Below are positions 58,484 through 64,000 of a stretch of 64,000 nt of DNA, piece after piece. This stretch comes from Candidatus Gastranaerophilales bacterium. GTDB taxonomy: Bacteria; Cyanobacteriota; Vampirovibrionia; Gastranaerophilales; Gastranaerophilaceae. The translations under genes and the position numbers were made by a program. The stretch lies in contig CALUSI010000003.1 in the NCBI GenBank assembly GCA_944323395.1, positions 1 through 64,000 on the forward strand. The letters run 5' to 3'. Under the pieces are notes generated by a model. It was not told the origin of the DNA and made no database searches. It worked only from the letters and a program-made list of their open reading frames with translations. Each line of letters begins with the position of its first letter. Positions within the stretch are counted from its first letter, which is position 1.

Positions 58484-61135
58484 ATGGCTACAAAAAGTTC
58501 AAAAGTAGTTGAAGACCTAGAAAAGGCTTACAACAATTCTGATGTTGTTGAAACATTAGATCAACTGGAAGCATTGATTTCCAGAGTAAAAAAAGCTCAA
58601 GAAGTTTTTGAAACATTCACTCAAGAACAAGTAGATGCTATATTTAAAGCTGCTGCTACAGCTGCTGATAAAGCTAGAATTCCACTTGCAAGAATGGCTG
58701 TTGAAGAAACAGGTATGGGCGTATTAGAAGATAAGATTATTAAAAATCACTTTGCTTCTGAATACATTTACAATAAACATAAAAATGCAAAAACATGTGG
58801 CATTATTAAAGAAGATAAAGCAAACGGTATTAAAATCGTTGCTGAACCTTTAGGGGTAATTGCAGGTGTTATTCCTACAACAAACCCAACATCTACAGCT
58901 ATTTTTAAAGCATTAATTGCGTTAAAAACAAGAAATGGTATTATCTTCTCTCCACATCCAAGAGCAAAAAAATGTACAATTGCAGCTGCAAAATTAGTAT
59001 TGGATGCAGCAGTTAAAGCAGGTGCTCCAAAAGATATTATCGGATGGATAGATGTTCCTTCATTAGAATTAACAAATGCTTTAATGACTTCATCTTCAAT
59101 TGATTGTATATTGGCAACAGGTGGTCCTGGCATGGTTAAAGCTGCATATTCATCAGGAAACCCTGCATTAGGTGTAGGTCCTGGTAATACATCTGCAGTT
59201 ATAGATGAAACTGCTGATATAAAAATGGCTGTTTCTTCAATCTTAATGTCAAAAACATTTGATAATGGTATGATTTGTGCTTCAGAACAATCTGTAGTTG
59301 TTGTAGAAAGCGTATATGAAGAAGTTAAAAAGGAATTTGAATACAGAGGTGCTTATATAGTAAGTGAAGCTGAACAAAAGAAGATGATAGACTTACCGTT
59401 TATTGATCCTAAACGTGGAACAGCTCATCCTGATATAGTAGGTCAACCTGCACATAGAATTGCAGAATTAGCAGGTTTTGAAATTCCTGTAGACGCTAAA
59501 ATTTTATTAGCAGAAAGACCTGCAGTAGATTGGGAAGATCCGTTCTCAAGAGAAAAATTATCACCAATTTTATCAATGTATAAAGCAGCAAATTATGAAG
59601 AAGCTGCAGAAATGGCTTATGAACTTGTTTCTAAAGGTGGTGCAGGTCATACAGCTGTTTTATATACAGATGAAAGATCAAAAACAAGAATAGATCACTA
59701 TTCTGAAAAAATGCCGGCTTGCAGAGTTTTAATTAACTCCCCTTCATCGCAAGGTGGTATCGGTGATTTATATAACTTTAAATTAGAACCATCTTTAACT
59801 CTTGGCTGCGGTTCTTGGGGTGGCAATGCCGTTTCAGGTAACGTAGGCGTTGAAAACTTGTTGAACTACAAAACCGTTGCTGAAAGGAGAGAAAATATGT
59901 TATGGTTCAGAGTTCCATCTAAAATCTATTTCAAAAGAGGTGCTACAGACTTAGCTCTTCGTGAATTAGCTGGTAAAAAACGTGCATTTATAGTAACTGA
60001 CAGATTTTTGTTTAATTCAGGTGCTGTTGATAACATTACAAAAGTTTTGGATGAAATTGGTATTGAACACGAAGTATTCTTCGATGTAAAACCAGATCCG
60101 ACAATATCTACAATTAATCAAGCACTTGCAGTTTTAAGACCATTTGAACCTGACGTAATCATTTCTTTAGGTGGTGGTTCTCCAATGGATGCTGCAAAAA
60201 TTATGTGGTTAATGTATGAACAACCTGATACAAAATTTGAAGATATTTCAATGAGATTTATGGATATCAGAAAGAGAATCTGTGCTATCCCTGAATTAGG
60301 TAAAAAAGCAATGATGGTTGCAATCCCAACAACTTCAGGTACCGGTTCAGAAGTAACTCCTTTCGCTATTATTACTGATGATGAAACTCAAGTAAAATAT
60401 GCGATAGCAGACTACGCATTAACACCAAATATGGCAATCGTGGATCCAAACTTTGTTGATGGAATGCCAAAAGGTTTAACATCTGCTTCTGGTATTGATG
60501 CATTAGTTCACGCAATTGAAGCATATGTTTCTTGTATGGCTACAAACTTCACAAACTCTACAGCATTGGAAGCTACAAAATTAGTATTCAGATACTTAGA
60601 ACGTTCATATAATGAAGGTGCTAATGACCCAATGGCTAGAGAAAAAATGCACTATGCTGCTACTATCGCAGGTATGGCATTCTCTAACTCATTCTTAGGT
60701 TTATGCCACTCAATGGCTCATAAACTTGGTGCAATGTACCACGTTCCTCACGGTGTAGCTAACGCTTTATTAATCAGACAAATTATTAAATATAACTCAT
60801 CTGATGCTCCTAAAAAGCAAGCTATATTCCCACAATACAAGTTCCCTTGTGCAAAAACAAAATACGGTCAAATTGCTGATGAACTTGGTTTGGGCGGCAA
60901 GAATGATGATGAAAAAGTTCAATTGTTGTTAGAAGCAGTTGATAAATTAATGAAAGCTGTTAATCTTCCAAATTCAATTAAAGACTTTGGTGTTGACGAA
61001 AAGACATTCATGGACAACTTGGATGAATTGGTTGAATTGGCTTATGATGATCAATGTACAGGGGCTAACCCGGTATATCCATTAATGGAAGATATTAAGA
61101 AAATCTATATTGACGCTTATAATGGTGTTGTATAG
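58484..61135 (+). CDS. adhE: bifunctional acetaldehyde-CoA/alcohol dehydrogenase
   Basis: This 883-residue enzyme reduces acetyl-CoA to acetaldehyde and then ethanol, re-oxidising two NADH. Residues about 1-450 are the CoA-acylating aldehyde dehydrogenase with EPLGVIAGVIPTTNPTSTAI and the catalytic Cys265 in NGMICASEQS. A linker (WFRVPSKIYFKRGA) leads to the iron-dependent alcohol dehydrogenase: SLGGGSPMDAAKIMW, IPTTSGTGSEVTPFAI, SASGIDALVHAIEAY and the iron ligands in GLCHSMAHKLGAMYHVPHGVAN. Full length for AdhE. With PFL it forms the mixed-acid ethanol branch, and it stands directly before rex, whose usual targets include adhE. Confidence 0.97.
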   Translation: MATKSSKVVEDLEKAYNNSDVVETLDQLEALISRVKKAQEVFETFTQEQVDAIFKAAATAADKARIPLARMAVEETGMGVLEDKIIKNHFASEYIYNKHKNAKTCGIIKEDKANGIKIVAEPLGVIAGVIPTTNPTSTAIFKALIALKTRNGIIFSPHPRAKKCTIAAAKLVLDAAVKAGAPKDIIGWIDVPSLELTNALMTSSSIDCILATGGPGMVKAAYSSGNPALGVGPGNTSAVIDETADIKMAVSSILMSKTFDNGMICASEQSVVVVESVYEEVKKEFEYRGAYIVSEAEQKKMIDLPFIDPKRGTAHPDIVGQPAHRIAELAGFEIPVDAKILLAERPAVDWEDPFSREKLSPILSMYKAANYEEAAEMAYELVSKGGAGHTAVLYTDERSKTRIDHYSEKMPACRVLINSPSSQGGIGDLYNFKLEPSLTLGCGSWGGNAVSGNVGVENLLNYKTVAERRENMLWFRVPSKIYFKRGATDLALRELAGKKRAFIVTDRFLFNSGAVDNITKVLDEIGIEHEVFFDVKPDPTISTINQALAVLRPFEPDVIISLGGGSPMDAAKIMWLMYEQPDTKFEDISMRFMDIRKRICAIPELGKKAMMVAIPTTSGTGSEVTPFAIITDDETQVKYAIADYALTPNMAIVDPNFVDGMPKGLTSASGIDALVHAIEAYVSCMATNFTNSTALEATKLVFRYLERSYNEGANDPMAREKMHYAATIAGMAFSNSFLGLCHSMAHKLGAMYHVPHGVANALLIRQIIKYNSSDAPKKQAIFPQYKFPCAKTKYGQIADELGLGGKNDDEKVQLLLEAVDKLMKAVNLPNSIKDFGVDEKTFMDNLDELVELAYDDQCTGANPVYPLMEDIKKIYIDAYNGVV

Positions 61136-61146
61136 TAAAAAAATGC

Positions 61147-61184
61147 AAGAGAGGAACGTAGAAATGCGTTCCTCTCTTTATTTT
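61147..61184 (+). terminator. adhE terminator
   Basis: Perfect 12-bp stem AAGAGAGGAACG/CGTTCCTCTCTT (61147-61158 with 61167-61178), 8-base loop, followed by TATTTT. Confidence 0.88.
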
Positions 61185-61246
61185 ATAAACTTGTGTTTTT
61201 TAATATAATTTGTTATAAATGTTTTTGTTTCAGAAAAGGTTATGTG

Positions 61247-61876
61247 ATGGAGAAGAATCTTACTGATAAAGTAATAAATAGATTAACTTTATATCATAGT
61301 ATTTTGACTGATTATATAGAAAAAAATATTGAATATATTTCTAGTCCTCAAATTGCTGAGCTATTACATGTTGATAATACTCAGGTTCGAAAAGATATTG
61401 CTCTTTTAAATTATAAAGGTAAGTGTAAAGTAGGATATAAAGTCAAAGAACTTAAGCTTTTAATTGAAGAAACATTGAAATTTAAGAAAGTTAAAACAGC
61501 GTTTATAGTAGGTTCCGGAAATTTAGGAATGGCTCTTGCTAAATATGACAATTTTGAAGCCTATGGATTTAATATATCGGCATTATTTGATATAAGTCCT
61601 GACAAAGTCGGTACAAGTATTAATGGGAAAGATATTTTCCATTTAAAAGACTTGCCAAAAATAGCCGAGAAAAATGATGCAAAGATTGTAATTTTAACAG
61701 TACCCAGAAAAAATGCACAAGAGGTTACTGATTTTATTGTTAAGGCGGGAATTAGATATATATGGAATTTTACTCCTTGTGTTTTATCTGTTCCTAACAA
61801 TGTACAGGTTTGGAATGAGAACTTAATTGGAAATTTTTTGCAGTTTACGGTAAATCATGGAGTAGAGGATAATTAA
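61247..61876 (+). CDS. rex: redox-sensing transcriptional repressor Rex
   Basis: This 209-residue protein has a winged-helix DNA-binding part (residues about 1-80: RLTLYHSILTDYIEKNIEYI, SSPQIAELLHVDNTQVRKDI) and a Rossmann domain with KTAFIVGSGNLGMALAKYDN and ALFDISPDKVGTSINGKDIF. It ends with IRYIWNFTPCVLSVPNNVQV and the swapped C-terminal helix. Rex leaves DNA when NADH/NAD+ rises, which turns on fermentation genes (established knowledge). Start 61247 has AAAAGG seven bases upstream; the longer frame has 18 unsupported residues. It is the first gene of the hydrogenase operon, with one-base overlap to the next gene. Confidence 0.94.
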   Translation: MEKNLTDKVINRLTLYHSILTDYIEKNIEYISSPQIAELLHVDNTQVRKDIALLNYKGKCKVGYKVKELKLLIEETLKFKKVKTAFIVGSGNLGMALAKYDNFEAYGFNISALFDISPDKVGTSINGKDIFHLKDLPKIAEKNDAKIVILTVPRKNAQEVTDFIVKAGIRYIWNFTPCVLSVPNNVQVWNENLIGNFLQFTVNHGVEDN

Positions 61877-62106
61877 TGGTAAAAGAAATAAAAATATGCA
61901 TGGGCAGTGCTTGCTTTGCAAGGGGAAATGCAGATAATCTCAGATTTATAGAGGATTATATAAAAGAAAATAATTTAAATTCTCAAATAGAAATATATGG
62001 AGCGAGATGTAAAAATCTTTGCGAAAAAGGACCAACTATTGAAATAGATGGTACAATTTATTATGAGATGACCCCTGAAAAAATTGTAGAGATATTAAGG
62101 AAATAA
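61876..62106 (+). CDS. thioredoxin-like [2Fe-2S] ferredoxin
   Basis: This 76-residue protein has the four cysteines of the NuoE/HndA-like thioredoxin-fold ferredoxins: MGSACFARGN (first pair with IKICMG) and IYGARCKNLCEKGPTIEIDG. It is about the C-terminal half of NuoE, with no extra domain. Such small proteins often sit beside sensory [FeFe]-hydrogenases and probably hand electrons to or from them. It overlaps rex by one base and is three bases before the hydrogenase gene. Confidence 0.88.
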   Translation: MVKEIKICMGSACFARGNADNLRFIEDYIKENNLNSQIEIYGARCKNLCEKGPTIEIDGTIYYEMTPEKIVEILRK

Positions 62107-62109
62107 AAG

Positions 62110-63834
62110 TTGAATAATCTATATCCTGTTTATACATTAAAAAATGAATGTCATGATTGTTATAAATGTATTAGAGAATGTCATGTAAAGGCAATAAAGA
62201 TACAAGATAACAGTGCATATGTAATAGGAGAAAGATGTGTTGCTTGCGGACATTGTGTAATGGTATGTCCGTCAGGTGCAAAAAGAGTCAGAAATGATAT
62301 TGATAAAGTAAAAAAATTGTTTCTGCAAAATAAAAAAGTATATGTATCTCTAGCTCCAAGCTGGGTTGGTGTATATAGTGTAAAAAAAGAAAAAATGATT
62401 TTAGCACTTAAAAAATTGGGTTTTGAAGGTGTTAGTGAGACAGCTTTAGGAGCACAGGAAGTATCTATAGAATGTGCAAAGATTATAAATTCATCTGATA
62501 AAAATGAAATGTTTATTTCAAGTGCGTGTCCTGTTATTGTCGATTATATAAGAATGTATAAGCCAAAGTTTGCAAAAAATATTGTGCCTATTGTATCGCC
62601 GGCATTGACTCATGCGGGGCTACTTAAGAAGACATTTGGTGATGATATAGCTGTTGTATTCATTGGACCTTGTATCGCAAAGAAAAAAGAATCAGATTCT
62701 CATCAAGAGTTAATTAATGCTTCTTTGACCTTTGAAGAATTAAATCTGTGGTTAAAAGATGAAGATATTAATATTCATGATATTGAAGAAATTGAAGGCT
62801 CTGAATTTGTACCCAAGGGTGCATATGAAGGAGCACTATATCCAATTGAAGGCGGAATGAATGAAACAATTCGAAAAGTTGGGATAGATGAAAATAAAGT
62901 TTCTTTGATAAGTATAAGTTCTATAAATAATTTTGATAAAGCATTAGATGGTATAGAAGAAGATAAGTTAACAAGAAAAATATTTATAGAAGCCTTGGGT
63001 TGTGAAGGCGGATGTGTAAATGGTCCTTGTTTGTCAACTGAAAGAGGAATTATAGCCGTAACTTCTGATGTTTTAACAACAACGAAATATCGTGATGAAG
63101 TTCCCAAAGAACCTGAAGTTGTTGTAAGTGAAAATTATAAACCACAACCTGTTGAAAAGCGAAAATATACAATAGAACAAATTGATGAAGCTTTAAAAAG
63201 AATAAGTAAACATTCACAAGAAGATGAATTAAATTGCAGCGGATGTGGGTATTCAACTTGTCGTGATTTTGTAAATGCTTTAATTGCCGGAGATGCTGAG
63301 ACATCTATGTGTGTATCATATATGCGAAAAATAGCAGTAAGAAAAGCTGCAGCTTTGGTTAGATGTATGCCGGCTGCTGTTGTTATGGTTGATAAAAATT
63401 ATAATATATTAGAAACCAATGATGCTTTTCTTAAGATGTTTTGTTCAGATATGTATGATGTCTTTTCATCAAGAGAAGAAGGATTAAAAGGTGCAGCTAT
63501 TGAAAGAATAGTGCCATTTGGTGATATTTTTAAAACAGCATTACGTTCAGGACAAGATATACACAAAGAACACTATGCCATAGGTGATAAATTATATGAT
63601 ATAAGTGCTTTTACTATCGAATCAGGGGAAATCGCCGGTGCTGTTATAACAGATGTAACAAAATCTGAAATGGATAGAGAAAAAATTGCAAAAAAGGCAA
63701 GAGATGTAATTGCCAAAAATATAGCAACTGTTCAAGAAATAGCTTGTCTATTAGGTGAACATATGGTAGAAACTGAAGTATTATTGGATTCAATAGCAAA
63801 AGACTATGAAAGTAATACCGAAGAGGATAAATAA
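62110..63834 (+). CDS. PAS-containing sensory-type (group C-like) [FeFe]-hydrogenase
   Basis: This 574-residue protein starts with two [4Fe-4S] motifs (CHDCYKCIRECH and CVACGHCVMVC). The hydrogenase domain has H-cluster loops SSACPVI (L1), GPCIAKKKE (L2) and EALGCEGGCVNGPC (L3). A further cluster site CSGCGYSTC follows, then a PAS domain (VVMVDKNYNILETNDAFLKM to GAVITDVTKSE). In catalytic enzymes L1 is TSCCP; here the proton-transfer cysteine is alanine, as in group C sensory hydrogenases. The start is TTG at 62110 with AAGGA eight bases upstream; no ATG lies before the first cluster. A SpoIIE-type phosphatase gene follows with one-base overlap, so a role in H2 or redox signalling is likely. 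Confidence 0.9.
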   Translation: MNNLYPVYTLKNECHDCYKCIRECHVKAIKIQDNSAYVIGERCVACGHCVMVCPSGAKRVRNDIDKVKKLFLQNKKVYVSLAPSWVGVYSVKKEKMILALKKLGFEGVSETALGAQEVSIECAKIINSSDKNEMFISSACPVIVDYIRMYKPKFAKNIVPIVSPALTHAGLLKKTFGDDIAVVFIGPCIAKKKESDSHQELINASLTFEELNLWLKDEDINIHDIEEIEGSEFVPKGAYEGALYPIEGGMNETIRKVGIDENKVSLISISSINNFDKALDGIEEDKLTRKIFIEALGCEGGCVNGPCLSTERGIIAVTSDVLTTTKYRDEVPKEPEVVVSENYKPQPVEKRKYTIEQIDEALKRISKHSQEDELNCSGCGYSTCRDFVNALIAGDAETSMCVSYMRKIAVRKAAALVRCMPAAVVMVDKNYNILETNDAFLKMFCSDMYDVFSSREEGLKGAAIERIVPFGDIFKTALRSGQDIHKEHYAIGDKLYDISAFTIESGEIAGAVITDVTKSEMDREKIAKKARDVIAKNIATVQEIACLLGEHMVETEVLLDSIAKDYESNTEEDK

Positions 63835-64000
63835 TGTTCATAGATGTAGGATGCAGTCAAGAAAAAAAATATAACCAGAATGCTTATGGCGATTATTTTA
63901 TTTCAAAAAGGTATAAAGATAATGGTCGAGTTATAGGTATATTGTCTGATGGTTTAGGAAGCGGAATAAAGGCGAATATTTTAGCAAGTATGACTGCTAC
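63834..64000 (+). CDS. SpoIIE-type (PP2C-like) serine phosphatase, partial
   Basis: The first 55 codons of a gene that continues past the right edge. It begins MFIDVGCSQEKKYNQNAYGD, and GRVIGILSDGLGSGIKANIL matches the metal-binding DG-GxG motif of SpoIIE/PP2C-family phosphatases. The ATG overlaps the hydrogenase stop by one base. In group C hydrogenase operons of anaerobes a SpoIIE-like phosphatase next to the PAS hydrogenase is a known arrangement, so this is the probable output of the sensor. Confidence 0.8.
   Translation, partial: MFIDVGCSQEKKYNQNAYGDYFISKRYKDNGRVIGILSDGLGSGIKANILASMTA

Noticed and set aside
1-64000. CRISPR array, insertion sequence, prophage or restriction system
   Set aside because: No repeat-spacer pattern, transposase, integrase, phage structural gene or methylase was seen. 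The DUF4145-like gene alone is not evidence for a restriction locus.

Overview
The window is about 64 kb of AT-rich, gene-dense bacterial chromosome. It most resembles a gut-type, non-photosynthetic relative of Cyanobacteria (Gastranaerophilales / 'Melainabacteria'). This placement is an inference from gene content. Supporting signs are a DUF3326 gene of cyanobacterial type, a short prepilin-like gene starting with a GFTLAEV signature, several unrelated proteins with a short N-terminal Ser/Thr-Phe-Lys/Gly motif, and a strictly fermentative gene set (pyruvate formate-lyase, AdhE, [FeFe]-hydrogenase, Rex). No photosynthesis or respiratory-chain genes are present.

Layout. 1-2 kb: the end of a CoA-transferase operon and a GT8 glycosyltransferase. 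2.1-9.3 kb: pyruvate formate-lyase in two pieces (core, then a separate glycyl-radical protein) and its activase, with four unrecognised membrane proteins between them, two of them tandem paralogues. 9.3-17.7 kb: TspO-like protein, a nucleotide-metabolism operon (uridine-kinase-like, nadD, yqeK, HAD), a kinase-fold protein, an SH3-like exported protein, rpsA and a sigma-70 factor. 18-26 kb: a large UvrD-type helicase with a degenerate second motor, a BlaI-like regulator with a coupled unknown gene, a metallo-hydrolase, DUF3326, a pseudopilin and a LOG-like protein. 26-40.7 kb: ileS, AI-2E transporter, radical SAM protein, purA, tRNA-Lys, luxS-mtnN, mnmA-bioB-cysK, and a HisA-HisI-HisE fusion followed by hisD. 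43.5-53.4 kb: one pyrimidine operon (pyrK-D-E-B-C, a PyrF-CarA fusion, carB) that encodes all steps to UMP. 53.4-64 kb: an NSS transporter, a membrane protein, a divergent GH77 enzyme, adhE, and an operon of rex, a [2Fe-2S] protein, a group-C-like sensory [FeFe]-hydrogenase and a SpoIIE-type phosphatase (cut by the window edge).

How it works together. PFL, its activase and AdhE form the acetyl-CoA/formate/ethanol fermentation route. Rex and the PAS-containing hydrogenase next to AdhE look like the redox and H2 sensing side of the same metabolism. Several promoters are overlapped by perfect inverted repeats (sigma gene, BlaI-like gene, pyr operon, a probable small RNA upstream of purA). The pyr leader also carries a strong intrinsic terminator before the first gene, which suggests attenuation.

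The most unusual items are the split pyruvate formate-lyase, the PyrF-CarA and HisA-HisI-HisE fusions, the recurrent N-terminal F-K/G motif, two probable unclassified small RNAs, and the tandem-motor helicase. Start codons were corrected wherever a Shine-Dalgarno sequence pointed to an internal ATG. No database search was possible, so family names rest on motif recognition.
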